Positions 1 to 8,057 of a stretch of 64,000 nucleotides of DNA are shown here, piece after piece (position 1 is the stretch's first letter; each line of letters starts with the position of its first letter). The notes below the pieces were generated by a model that saw only the letters and a list, made by a program, of their open reading frames with translations, was not told where the DNA came from and did not search any database. Position numbers and translations under genes: made by a program. The stretch is from a virus: positions 112,193-176,192 of the IMG/VR virus record IMGVR_UViG_3300027782_003601, one strand, 5' to 3'.

Positions 1-10
1 TTCTGAAATT

Positions 11-802
11 ATGTCCACTAATAATTCGGTAGCAGAGAAGATTTTAAAAGAAAATTTTAATTCAAAAAAAGAACTTTCAAAAGAATTAAAATTATATCAG
101 TATCTTATCAACGAAAAATATAATTCAGAATCTAAAGCAGAACAATTTATTAATACAATTTGCGAAGCAAGAAAAAGATTAGATGAAAAAAAACTTATAA
201 AAGAAAAATATAATCTAATTAAACAATTAAAAGAAACTTATAATATTGATGAGTTTATCAAATCATCGGTATCCAATTATAAAACTCTTGCTTCAATTTA
301 CAAAATATTTGAAGTAGTTAGTACCGAAGAACAATACGACCCAACGGATATTGTTAGTTCCCGTTTTACTATTGCAGAAAACATTATCAATACATCTATT
401 CAGAACAAAGATTCAAAAATCAAAAATGCAGTATTAGAAGAATACAGAAAGCAAGATGAAGATTTAAGAGCAATTTCATATAAATTTTTAGTAGAAAATT
501 TTAACAAAAAATATAAAAATTTAACAAATGACCAAAAAAGTTTATTGAGAGAATATATTAATAATATCAATAATACTGGTAAATTAAATGCATATGTTTC
601 TGATGAAGTTTCTAAATTGATTGGTGGATTAAAAGAAGTTGGTGCTAAAATTACAGATAAAGTAACTAAAATTAAATTAGCAGAAACTATTTCCAATATT
701 AGAAAGATTAAATCAGCAAAAAGAATTAAAGAAGAACATCTTTCAGCAATGATGATGATTTATGAATTATTAGGAGAATTAAAAAATAGTTTAAATAAAT
801 AA
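11..802 (+). CDS. Uncharacterised helical protein of the head gene cluster
   Basis: No family was recognised. The 263-residue product is rich in Lys, Glu, Ile and Asn and is almost entirely predicted helix, with heptad-like stretches near residues 15-70 and 125-185 and a Lys-rich C-terminal third. It has no signal peptide or membrane segment. It is the first gene of a tightly packed run leading to the prohead protease, scaffold and capsid genes. T4-like phages often carry small core or accessory proteins here, between portal and protease, so a prohead-core or packaged role is inferred from position only. The ATG follows an A/T-rich leader without Shine-Dalgarno. Confidence 0.75.
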   Translation: MSTNNSVAEKILKENFNSKKELSKELKLYQYLINEKYNSESKAEQFINTICEARKRLDEKKLIKEKYNLIKQLKETYNIDEFIKSSVSNYKTLASIYKIFEVVSTEEQYDPTDIVSSRFTIAENIINTSIQNKDSKIKNAVLEEYRKQDEDLRAISYKFLVENFNKKYKNLTNDQKSLLREYINNINNTGKLNAYVSDEVSKLIGGLKEVGAKITDKVTKIKLAETISNIRKIKSAKRIKEEHLSAMMMIYELLGELKNSLNK

Positions 803-804
803 AA

Positions 805-1074
805 ATGGTAAATTATAGAATATTTAACGCAAAAGAATTTGTAGCAGCAGGTGCAGGAACATCTGGTTCTTTGGATAAAGCTTGGGGAGTAATGAGAGGT
901 TCGGCAGTATGTTCAGGTTCAATAACATTGGAGGGATTTGTAAATGCATCCGGTTCTAATCCAACTAGTAATCGTGCTACATTAAAATTAGAATCTTTAA
1001 TTCAAGGAGAACCCATTCCATGTTATGTTAGAGATATTACAGTAACAGTAGGAACTGCTTATTTATTAGCATAA
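805..1074 (+). CDS. Small Gly/Ser/Ala-rich protein, possible virion component
   Basis: This 89-residue protein starts two bases after the preceding stop. Residues 14-30 are Gly/Ala/Ser rich and the rest alternates short beta-like segments ending in a hydrophobic C-terminus. The composition looks like a small beta-sandwich virion protein such as a decoration or fibre-tip protein, but no specific family was recognised. There are two cysteines (near residues 32 and 73) and no signal peptide. Function is inferred only from its place in the head cluster. Confidence 0.6.
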   Translation: MVNYRIFNAKEFVAAGAGTSGSLDKAWGVMRGSAVCSGSITLEGFVNASGSNPTSNRATLKLESLIQGEPIPCYVRDITVTVGTAYLLA

Positions 1075-1086
1075 AATTATAAAGAT

Positions 1087-2196
1087 ATGCCATCAGTCAG
1101 TAAAGCACAGCAAAAATTTATGGGAATGGTTCATGCTGCCCAACAGGGTGATATGGAAAATCCATCACCCGAAGTTCAAAAAGCAGCAGATTCAATGTCT
1201 GATAAAGATGCCAAAGATTTTGCATCAACAAAACATAAAGGTTTACCTGACCATGTTAAAGAATTTATTATTAGAGAAGTTAGGGGTATTAAAACAATTA
1301 GTAAAGAGTATGGTGATATTGTAGACCAAATTCAAAAACATTTGGAATTATATAAACAAACAAAAGGAACTCCTGCTGAAAAACAACATATTCAACAATT
1401 AAAACAACTTAATGATAAAAAGAAATCATTGGCAGCTGAATTAGACCAAAAAGTTAGTGGGATGTATAAAGATGCGGAATTAAAAGTTGATGAAATAAAT
1501 GTTACTGGCAATATAGATGGATATAATACTCCATATGCATTTAGTGGTAAAGATGATGAAACATCTAAAGGAAAGAAACAAGCAGATTTAACTGGATATT
1601 CAGTAGTTAAAGAATCTTTAATCAAAGAAGATATAGATACTATGTACCTTGCTATGATTGTAATGGCACAAGCAGCAATACTAGGTGGTAATATTGGTAT
1701 GTTAGCCGGTAAATACGTTGATAGTAAAGGTGTATTTCCAAATATTGATGATATAAAAAGATGGTGGAAAGATAGAAAAGATGATAAAGCAGTTAAATCA
1801 ATCATAGCTAAAATAAAGAGTGACCCGGAAATGATTGCATTTTTCAAAATGTCTCAAACTCAACAAAGAGGGAAATTTAGAAAATTGGTTGCTACCAAAC
1901 TATCTCCGGATGAAATTCAATATTTGAATAGAATTAACAAAAGTGATTTACAAGAAAATCGTTGGGTAGCATTACGACAAGAAGAATCAACTCCAACTCA
2001 AAAAATAGGAAGAGGGATTTCAAATATAAATAAACAACTTAAAGAAATGGAACAATTTCTAAGTTGGTACGGTAAAATTAAAAATGAAAACGGAGTTTCT
2101 AATAAAAATTTCTGGAAAAGAACAAATTCTCATATTTATAATATAAAAGAGAGGTTGTTAAAATTAGACCAACAAATTCGTAAAATATCTGAATAA
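1087..2196 (+). CDS. DUF3008-like N-terminus with long helical C-terminal region
   Basis: The first ~60 residues match the pattern I associate with DUF3008: the start 'MPSVSKAQQKFMGMVHAAQQ', then an SMSDKDAKDFASTKHKGLP segment. That domain is common as a short phage protein of unknown function. Here it is fused to about 300 extra residues: a Lys/Glu-rich helical part (70-130), a hydrophobic stretch at about 186-208 that could be one membrane or buried helix, and a basic helical C-terminus. Its stop overlaps the next gene's ATG by one base (TAATG), so the two are probably translationally coupled. A packaged or prohead-core role is inferred from context. Confidence 0.7.
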   Translation: MPSVSKAQQKFMGMVHAAQQGDMENPSPEVQKAADSMSDKDAKDFASTKHKGLPDHVKEFIIREVRGIKTISKEYGDIVDQIQKHLELYKQTKGTPAEKQHIQQLKQLNDKKKSLAAELDQKVSGMYKDAELKVDEINVTGNIDGYNTPYAFSGKDDETSKGKKQADLTGYSVVKESLIKEDIDTMYLAMIVMAQAAILGGNIGMLAGKYVDSKGVFPNIDDIKRWWKDRKDDKAVKSIIAKIKSDPEMIAFFKMSQTQQRGKFRKLVATKLSPDEIQYLNRINKSDLQENRWVALRQEESTPTQKIGRGISNINKQLKEMEQFLSWYGKIKNENGVSNKNFWKRTNSHIYNIKERLLKLDQQIRKISE

Positions 2197-2756
2197 TGAA
2201 ATTACACCAATTAAAAGAGCTTGTTAAGCAAGTTGTAAGAGAAGAGGAAGATTACCAACAACTGTTTAAACATATGTTGGATAAATCGGGTAAATCAATT
2301 CCATCTATGTCCGATGATGAAAAAAAGAAATTCTTTAATGCAGTAGATACGGCATACAAAGCAAAATCGGAAGGTAGATTGCGAGGATATAACGAAGAAC
2401 AACTTAATGAAAAAAGTTTTAAAGCAAGTATTGGTAGACGTATTGTAGATGTGGGTGGTCAAAGTAAAGAACAATTTATTAAATATATGAAACATCGTGG
2501 ATTAATTCAAGTTTTTAAAACAAAAGATTTGAAAAATTCAGATTATTTTTATGTATATGAATCTGCAAACGAAGGAACAAACGAAGAAGAAATTAAATGG
2601 AATGCAGTTGAAAACGCAATCATTAACTTTCTAAAAATGAATACAAAGATTTTAGATAAAAGAGTTAAAGATAGAGATACTGATGGTGTTAAAGGTGGTT
2701 TACAATCAATAATTGATGGATTAACTAACGCACAACGTAGTTTAAAATTAAAGTAA
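2196..2756 (+). CDS. Head-cluster protein with N-terminal LKELVKQVVREE helix
   Basis: The 186-residue product is unrecognised. It opens with an amphipathic helix, QLKELVKQVVREE at residues 5-17, that recurs almost unchanged in the gene starting at 3366. In T4 several internal head proteins carry N-terminal capsid-targeting sequences that the prohead protease removes, so a targeting peptide is a reasonable but unproven reading. The middle (about 75-125) is a compact mixed alpha/beta stretch and the C-terminus is helical and basic. Start and stop overlap both neighbours by one base, indicating coupled translation with the protease gene. Confidence 0.7.
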   Translation: MKLHQLKELVKQVVREEEDYQQLFKHMLDKSGKSIPSMSDDEKKKFFNAVDTAYKAKSEGRLRGYNEEQLNEKSFKASIGRRIVDVGGQSKEQFIKYMKHRGLIQVFKTKDLKNSDYFYVYESANEGTNEEEIKWNAVENAIINFLKMNTKILDKRVKDRDTDGVKGGLQSIIDGLTNAQRSLKLK

Positions 2757-3346
2757 TGAGCAAGGGATTATTGATAGAGACGCATTTGTTTGAAGCAAAA
2801 ATACAAGAAGAATCTAACGGTACTTTACTTGTTAAAGGTGTTTTGCAAAGAGCAGGTGCTGAAAATCAAAATGGTAGAAGATACCCTAAAGAAATTCTTG
2901 AAAGAGAATGTAAAAAATATCAACAACTTATTAACGAAAGAAGAGCATTGGGTGAATTAGACCATCCAGATTCTCCCGTTATTAACTTAAAGAATGTATC
3001 ACATAACATTAGAGAAATTTATTGGGAAGGTGATGATGTATGCGGAGTAGTAGAAATCCTTTCAACACCATCTGGTAACATTTTAAAAGAATTATTAAAA
3101 AACAACATCCGTTTAGGTATTTCATCAAGAGGATTAGGTTCGGTAAAAGAATTAAAAGATGGAACTGTAATGGTAGCAGAAGATTTTGAATTAGTAGGTT
3201 GGGATTTTGTTTCAAACCCATCTACACATGGAGCATTTATGGCACCTGTAAACGAATCCAAACAATGGAAGAAGATTGCAGATGAGTGTGGTAAATGGTG
3301 TAAAGTACAAGATTTAATGAGGGAAATTCTAATAGAATTAAATTAA
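2756..3346 (+). CDS. 21: Prohead core protease, gp21-type (family S78/U9-like)
   Basis: This is the maturation protease that cleaves scaffold and capsid proteins inside the prohead. The 196-residue length suits T4 gp21-type enzymes. Recognisable blocks are the N-terminal 'NQNGRRYPKEIL' region (38-48), GELDHPDS with the probable catalytic His70, and GISSRGLGS with the probable nucleophile Ser123 or Ser124. A conserved 'DFELVGWDFVSNPSTHGAF' block follows. The His plus SSRG layout is that of the herpes-assemblin-like prohead protease fold. It lies upstream of scaffold and major capsid genes, as in T4. Its ATG overlaps the previous stop. Confidence 0.93.
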   Translation: MSKGLLIETHLFEAKIQEESNGTLLVKGVLQRAGAENQNGRRYPKEILERECKKYQQLINERRALGELDHPDSPVINLKNVSHNIREIYWEGDDVCGVVEILSTPSGNILKELLKNNIRLGISSRGLGSVKELKDGTVMVAEDFELVGWDFVSNPSTHGAFMAPVNESKQWKKIADECGKWCKVQDLMREILIELN

Positions 3347-3365
3347 TAAAAAAAACAATACAAAT

Positions 3366-3680
3366 ATGAAAGTAGTAGATTTGTCACCTGGAAAAAAAAT
3401 AAATACTCAACAATTAAAAGAACTTATTAAACAAGTTATTAGAGAAGAAAATTATCATAAAAAATTAGCTAAAGAATCATTAGAAGATTTGGATACAACA
3501 TTGCCAGTTGGTGTTGAAAGATATTTAGATAAGATGGTATCTCAAATTAAAGGAATGAATCTTAATCGTAAAAAAGAGATTCTTGTATTAGCAAAAGTAA
3601 TTGATGCTATGGGAATGGATAAGCAAGAATTAATGAGATACATCCAACAAATTAAGAAAAAAGATATTTTAGGAAAATAA
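3366..3680 (+). CDS. Small head-cluster protein with LKELIKQVIREE motif
   Basis: The product is a 104-residue helical, Lys/Glu-rich protein with no recognised family. Residues 17-28 (LKELIKQVIREE) closely match the N-terminal helix of the gene at 2196, which suggests a shared localisation or cleavage signal for prohead-internal proteins. The rest (40-100) forms two probable helices rich in Met, Ile and Lys. It sits directly after the prohead protease. A core or internal-protein role is inferred from position and the shared helix. Confidence 0.65.
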   Translation: MKVVDLSPGKKINTQQLKELIKQVIREENYHKKLAKESLEDLDTTLPVGVERYLDKMVSQIKGMNLNRKKEILVLAKVIDAMGMDKQELMRYIQQIKKKDILGK

Positions 3681-3684
3681 TACT

Positions 3685-4320
3685 ATGATACGTTTAAAAG
3701 ATTTACTTAAAGAATCAGAAGAGCTACAACAACTCCCAACTGAATTAAAAAGACACTTCTTAGAAATCATTTCAACTTATGGTCAACATAGAGAAGGAAT
3801 GACTAGAAAATCTGATATCAGACAAGTTGCAGAAACTTTAGGTGGTATTGCAGATGCAGCACAAGAATATACTTTGAGAGAAGGTGGTGATTGGTTTGAT
3901 AGAGTTACTATTAAACGTAATATGAGTGAGTTAAAAAAATTACAATCTGCATTTGAAAAAGAATCACTAGAAGCAAAAGCACAGGAACAAAGATTGGAAG
4001 CTCTATATGAAGATATGGGGAATGTGTTAGGAAGATATTTTGAGATAGCTAATGTTTCAGAAAAAGTTATGAAAGAAAGATTGGGTAGAACTTCAATTCA
4101 AGAAGCTAAAAAATACGATATAGGTTCTGGATGGATGGGAAATGGTTTAACTATTTGGAATAGAGCTGAAGAACAATATGGTGATTATAAAATAATTGCT
4201 CATATTGGTAAAGATGGTACTTTAAGTATAAGAGATAAAAAATTACCAAATGATATCAAGCAAATGTTCCAAACTTGGGCAGATACTATGAAAAAGGGTG
4301 ATAGACCAGCAACATACTAA
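3685..4320 (+). CDS. Uncharacterised head-cluster protein
   Basis: The 211-residue product is unrecognised. It begins MIRLKDLLKES, a shorter relative of the amphipathic N-terminal helices in neighbouring genes. A long helical region (about 15-135) is followed by a distinct C-terminal module from about residue 145 (GNGLTIWNRAEEQYGDYK) through an AHIGKDGTLSIRDKKLP segment, which reads as a small antiparallel beta unit followed by a helix. I have the impression that this C-terminal module occurs in other phage proteins, but cannot name a family. It lies four bases downstream of the previous stop, in the same head operon. Confidence 0.65.
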   Translation: MIRLKDLLKESEELQQLPTELKRHFLEIISTYGQHREGMTRKSDIRQVAETLGGIADAAQEYTLREGGDWFDRVTIKRNMSELKKLQSAFEKESLEAKAQEQRLEALYEDMGNVLGRYFEIANVSEKVMKERLGRTSIQEAKKYDIGSGWMGNGLTIWNRAEEQYGDYKIIAHIGKDGTLSIRDKKLPNDIKQMFQTWADTMKKGDRPATY

Positions 4321-4324
4321 TTAA

Positions 4325-4696
4325 ATGGAAGAGTTAGCATCATTATTATTACAAAGTAGAACTCAAGCTCATTCTTTCCATTGGGGAGTTAAAGGTATAG
4401 GTTCACATTCTGCACATTTAGCATTGGGTAATTACTACGATTCAATCGGTGAGTTGGTAGATGGATTAGTTGAAGCATATCAAGGTAAAGAAGGTTTGAT
4501 TCAAATTTCAGGAATTGGAACATTAGATAAAAATAATGATATTAAAAATATTATTAATTACTTTGAAACTCTTTGTAATTTAATTGCAAAATTAAGAAAA
4601 AATCCTAAATTGCAAGATTCTTGGATACAAAATGATATTGATACAATTGTATCTTTACTATATTCTACTAAATATAAATTGGTTAATCACCAATAA
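4325..4696 (+). CDS. Dps/ferritin-like four-helix protein
   Basis: This 123-residue protein resembles the N-terminal half of Dps (DNA-binding ferritin-like) proteins. The segment HSFHWGVKG (16-24) parallels the Dps 'HWNVKG' signature, and His19, His31, Asp46 and Glu50 reproduce the 12-15-4 spacing of the Dps ferroxidase ligands (Listeria innocua Dps His31, His43, Asp58, Glu62). It is shorter than typical Dps (about 150-180 aa) but long enough for four helices. Similar small phage proteins are classed as a domain of unknown function. It is the last gene before a terminator and precedes the scaffold gene. Iron binding or oxidation is inferred, not shown. Confidence 0.7.
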   Translation: MEELASLLLQSRTQAHSFHWGVKGIGSHSAHLALGNYYDSIGELVDGLVEAYQGKEGLIQISGIGTLDKNNDIKNIINYFETLCNLIAKLRKNPKLQDSWIQNDIDTIVSLLYSTKYKLVNHQ

Positions 4697-4725
4697 AATT
4701 TAGTAATATACAAAAAAATACTGAT

Positions 4726-4750
4726 AATTCCAAAGAAATTTGGAATTTTT
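4726..4750 (+). terminator. Rho-independent terminator after the Dps-like gene
   Basis: A perfect 9-bp stem (AATTCCAAA / TTTGGAATT) with a four-base loop is followed directly by a U-run. It lies 30 bases after the Dps-like stop and would end the small head-gene transcript. Confidence 0.7.
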
Positions 4751-4788
4751 CTTTAGTTTTCTAAAAAGTTATATACTTATTATTAAAT

Positions 4789-4807
4789 ATCCCATTCATT
4801 ATGGGAT
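4789..4807 (+). terminator. Second hairpin in the 224-base gap before the scaffold gene
   Basis: A 7-bp stem (ATCCCAT / ATGGGAT) with a five-base loop is followed by TACTTTTTA. It is weaker than the preceding terminator because the U-run is offset. It could be a back-up terminator or part of the scaffold-gene leader. Confidence 0.4.
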
Positions 4808-4818
4808 TACTTTTTATA

Positions 4819-4866
4819 GTTGATTAATGAATACCCTTCTTTATAAGGCGTGACCGAACAATCAAC
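4819..4866 (+). other. Possible structured 5' leader of the scaffold/capsid transcript
   Basis: An outer 7-bp stem (GTTGATT / AATCAAC) encloses an inner CCTT/AAGG hairpin and a GC-richer GGCGTGACCG patch that stands out in this A/T-rich gap. It ends 54 bases before the scaffold ATG. It is too short and lacks the arms of a tRNA. A leader structure affecting translation or stability of the most abundant head mRNA is a guess from position. Confidence 0.35.
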
Positions 4867-4920
4867 AGAATATCATTGGAGTTGTAATCAATAACTTCAC
4901 AAGTAAATCATAAAAAATAA

Positions 4921-6252
4921 ATGGCAAACTCAAAATTGTTAAAAGAAGCAATCGCCGATGCTAAAGCCGTAAAGGAAACCGCATTAGCAAACGCAAAATT
5001 AGCTCTTGAAGAAGCATTCACTCCAAGATTACAATCTATCTTATCTCAAAAGATGAGAGCAGAAGCAGAAGAAATGGAAAATGATGACCAAGAAGAAGCT
5101 ATGTATGAAGAATTGGATTCGTCAAACATTGGTTCAAAAGTAGGAACTGATGCGGCGGCAAATCCTGGAGCTCAACCAACATTAGATGCAGATACTGATT
5201 TATCAGTAGGTGTAGCTAAAGATAGTGGAAAACCAGAGCAAGCAGGAACTGACTACAGTAAAGTAGCAGACATCAACGAAGAAGATGATATGGGATATGG
5301 AGATGATGAAAAAGACCAAGAAATTGCTGAATTGAAAGCTAGATTAGCTGAATTAGAAGATGGCGGCGATGATTGGGCAGATGGTTTTTCTCCAGAAAAC
5401 GAAGAAGAAGACCCTTTTGCATCAATGAAAGGGGATGATAATTCTTATGGAATGGAAGATGAGGAAGATGACCATATGGAACCAGATATGGATAATATGG
5501 GTGGTGAAAGTGATAATGATGAAGATAATATGGATTTAGAATCTATTATCAGAGAATTAGAAGCACAATTAGGTGATGATGGAGAAGATGATGAAGAAAT
5601 GCCAAAAGAAGACCCTAATGCAGATAAAATTGCTGAATTAAAAAGACAATTGGCTGAATTAGAAGATGGTGGAGAAGATTGGTCAGATTCCGATGAACCA
5701 AAAACAGAATCTAAAAAATTAAGAGAATCACGTAGAAGATTAAGAGAAGATTATACCGATGGAGCTGAAGTTGGTACTGATGAAGACGGTGAAAAAGTAA
5801 TTGACTTAGAAGAAATTCTTCGTGAAATGGAAGATGATATGAAAGGTGGTTCGGAAGAAGATGATTCAGAAGAATTAAAATCAGATTTAGAAGAAGCATA
5901 CAAGACTATCAAATCATTACAATCAACTATTAATGAAGTTAATTTGTTAAATGCAAAATTATTATTCGCTAACAAATTGTTCAGAGCTCATAATATGACT
6001 AACGAACAAAAAGTTAAAGTAATTGAAACTTTGGATAGAACAAAATCAGTAAGAGAAGTTAAATTGGTTTACTCTACATTGGCAGAGAATTTCAAATACA
6101 CTTCATCAAACAAAATTGTTAAGAAATCAATCGCAGAAGGAATTGCAAGTAAAGTAACTAAATCTACTAAGCCAGCAGCTCAAAAACAAGTAATTTCGGA
6201 ATCTGTTGCAATTTCTAACAGATTTAAAAAATTAGCAGGTATTATTAAATAA
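4921..6252 (+). CDS. 22: Prohead scaffold / core protein, gp22-like
   Basis: The product is 443 residues and extremely acidic between about 45 and 310, with Glu/Asp runs and coiled-coil segments. It lies directly before the major capsid gene, the place and character of T4 gp22, the scaffold degraded by the prohead protease. An internal duplication is visible: (E/K)IAELK..LAELEDGG(D/E)DW at residues 134-152 and again at 236-254. The C-terminal 120 residues are less acidic and helical and may bind capsid or portal. Several L-x-E and I-x-E sites would suit T4-type prohead proteolysis. Identification rests on composition and synteny. Confidence 0.82.
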   Translation: MANSKLLKEAIADAKAVKETALANAKLALEEAFTPRLQSILSQKMRAEAEEMENDDQEEAMYEELDSSNIGSKVGTDAAANPGAQPTLDADTDLSVGVAKDSGKPEQAGTDYSKVADINEEDDMGYGDDEKDQEIAELKARLAELEDGGDDWADGFSPENEEEDPFASMKGDDNSYGMEDEEDDHMEPDMDNMGGESDNDEDNMDLESIIRELEAQLGDDGEDDEEMPKEDPNADKIAELKRQLAELEDGGEDWSDSDEPKTESKKLRESRRRLREDYTDGAEVGTDEDGEKVIDLEEILREMEDDMKGGSEEDDSEELKSDLEEAYKTIKSLQSTINEVNLLNAKLLFANKLFRAHNMTNEQKVKVIETLDRTKSVREVKLVYSTLAENFKYTSSNKIVKKSIAEGIASKVTKSTKPAAQKQVISESVAISNRFKKLAGIIK

Positions 6253-6275
6253 CGAAAAAACAATTTAATTTAAAA

Positions 6276-7937
6276 ATGAACTTAAAAAAATTAATGACAG
6301 GTGCTAACCCACAAAGCATTATGCTTGAGCAAACTAGAGGTTTGAAAGGCAAGTGGGAAAAAACAGGATTACTTGAAGGAGTAGGTTCTGAAACAACTAA
6401 GCATGGTATGGCAGTGATGTTAGAGAACCAAGCTAAGCAATTATTGGACGAGGCAACTCGTACAGGTACTTCAGCAGGTTCTGAAGAATGGGCAGGTGTT
6501 GCTCTTCCATTAGTAAGACGTATTTTCGGTTCTATCGCAGCAAAAGAATTTGTTTCGGTTCAACCAATGAACTTACCTTCAGGTCTTATTTTCTATATGG
6601 ATTTCAAATATGGTTCAACTGCAGGAAAAGATTCTAATAGACCAGCTTCTGGTTCTTCTTTATTTGGTGATGGTGGTACTTATGGTAAAGATTCTTTATC
6701 TCCAGCAGGTAACAAATTAGGTTCAACTCAAGCTACTACTGGTGGTTTGTATGGAGCAGGACGTTTTGGATACACAATCAATGATACTAAAGTTGCCGTT
6801 GCCGGTAAAACTATTGCAACTGCTTCATTGGCTGATATTTCTTTTGATTTAACTGATTCTACTATTTCTGGTGCATACGCAACAGGTCGTATTAAAAAAG
6901 TAACTGTACCTTTTACTGATTTATCAGGTTCTAGAGGTTCTGCTGACCAAAACGCAGTTAGAGCATTTGATTTTATCAACTCTGGTTCTGGATTTACATT
7001 CTTACCACAATATACTAAAGTTAATGGTGCTAACGTTGAATTCTTAGCTTATACTACTCTTAATACATCTACTGCATTTGGTGGAACTGTTGCAACTGTA
7101 GCAGGTGAGGTTGTTTATGTAGCTCAACCGGGTGCTGATAACAGAGGTGATTTTGAAGATAAAGGTTCTGATTTAGCTATTACAGAAATTGAATTAGAAT
7201 TAAAATCTGAGCCAATTGTGGCTAAGACTCGTAAATTGAAAGCAATCTGGACTCCAGAATTAGCTCAAGATTTAAATGCATATCACTCAGTAGATGCTGA
7301 AGCTGAATTAACTCAAATGTTATCTGAGTATATCTCATTAGAGATTGACTTAGAAATTTTAGAGATGTTGCAGCAAAACGCATTCACAACTGATTATTGG
7401 TCTGCAAAAGTTGGATACGATTTTAACTCAGCAACAAATACTTTCGCAATTGATTCTAACGCAGCTGCTGCAAGTGCTTACCAAAAGAGTAGTTGGTTCC
7501 AGACTTTGGGTATCAAATTACAAAAGGTATCTAATAAGATTCACCAATTAACAATGAGAGGTGGAGCAAATTTTGTCGTTTGTTCTCCTAACGTTGCAAC
7601 TATTTTAGAATCAATGAATGGTTTCTCAGCAAATCCTGGTAAAGATGCTTTACAATTTGCAGCTGGTGTAACTAACATTGGTCAAATTTCTAATAGATAC
7701 GATGTTTATAAGAATCCTTATATGACAGAAAACGTTATCTTATTAGGTTTCAAAGGTTCTAACTTCTTTGAGACAGGTGCGGTTTACGCTCCATATGTTC
7801 CGTTGATTATGACTCCATTAGTGTACGACCCAACTAACTTTACTCCACGTAGAGGTGTTATGACTCGTTACGCTAAGAAAATCGTAAGACCAGAATTTTA
7901 CGGTAAAATCATCGTTGATGGATTAGAGACTCTTTAA
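6276..7937 (+). CDS. 23: Major capsid protein, gp23-like
   Basis: This is the HK97-fold major capsid protein of the T4 group. At 553 residues it is close to T4 gp23 (521). The N-terminal MLEQTRGLKGKWEKTGLLEG block (16-35) is typical of gp23 homologues, as are LVRRIFGSIAAKEFVSVQPM near residue 80 and the C-terminal PRRGVMTRYAKK region. Residues about 110-280 are Gly/Ser/Thr rich and probably form the surface insertion. N-terminal processing by the upstream protease is expected from T4, though the cleavage site was not determined. A strong terminator follows, consistent with very high expression. Confidence 0.95.
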   Translation: MNLKKLMTGANPQSIMLEQTRGLKGKWEKTGLLEGVGSETTKHGMAVMLENQAKQLLDEATRTGTSAGSEEWAGVALPLVRRIFGSIAAKEFVSVQPMNLPSGLIFYMDFKYGSTAGKDSNRPASGSSLFGDGGTYGKDSLSPAGNKLGSTQATTGGLYGAGRFGYTINDTKVAVAGKTIATASLADISFDLTDSTISGAYATGRIKKVTVPFTDLSGSRGSADQNAVRAFDFINSGSGFTFLPQYTKVNGANVEFLAYTTLNTSTAFGGTVATVAGEVVYVAQPGADNRGDFEDKGSDLAITEIELELKSEPIVAKTRKLKAIWTPELAQDLNAYHSVDAEAELTQMLSEYISLEIDLEILEMLQQNAFTTDYWSAKVGYDFNSATNTFAIDSNAAAASAYQKSSWFQTLGIKLQKVSNKIHQLTMRGGANFVVCSPNVATILESMNGFSANPGKDALQFAAGVTNIGQISNRYDVYKNPYMTENVILLGFKGSNFFETGAVYAPYVPLIMTPLVYDPTNFTPRRGVMTRYAKKIVRPEFYGKIIVDGLETL

Positions 7938-7961
7938 TCTCAATCAATTAAAGTAACCATT

Positions 7962-7990
7962 AAGGGAGGACAGAAATGTTCTCCCTTTTG
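7962..7990 (+). terminator. Terminator after the major capsid gene
   Basis: Stem AAGGGAGGAC / GTTCTCCCTT (one G-U pair) with loop AGAAAT is followed by TTG and then TTTTA. The loop and loop-closing bases match the terminator after the tail-tube gene near 38.65 kb, so the two most abundant virion proteins share a terminator design. Confidence 0.8.
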
Positions 7991-8023
7991 TTTTATAGGA
8001 TATATCAGTTCTTTTTTATTTCT

Positions 8024-8033
8024 TATATTTATA
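8024..8033 (+). promoter_or_regulatory. Putative phage late promoter (TATATTTATA)
   Basis: Exact TATATTTATA lies 24 bases before the neck operon and just after the capsid-gene terminator. The same motif recurs upstream of other structural genes. No -33 box is visible, as in one-box T4 late promoters. Confidence 0.5.
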
Positions 8034-8057
8034 GGTGTAAAACTATAAATTTTCATT

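Noticed and set aside
4819-4866. tRNA-like fold before the scaffold gene
   Set aside because: Only 48 bases, no TPsiC or anticodon arm and no CCA-type end. It is better described as a leader hairpin.
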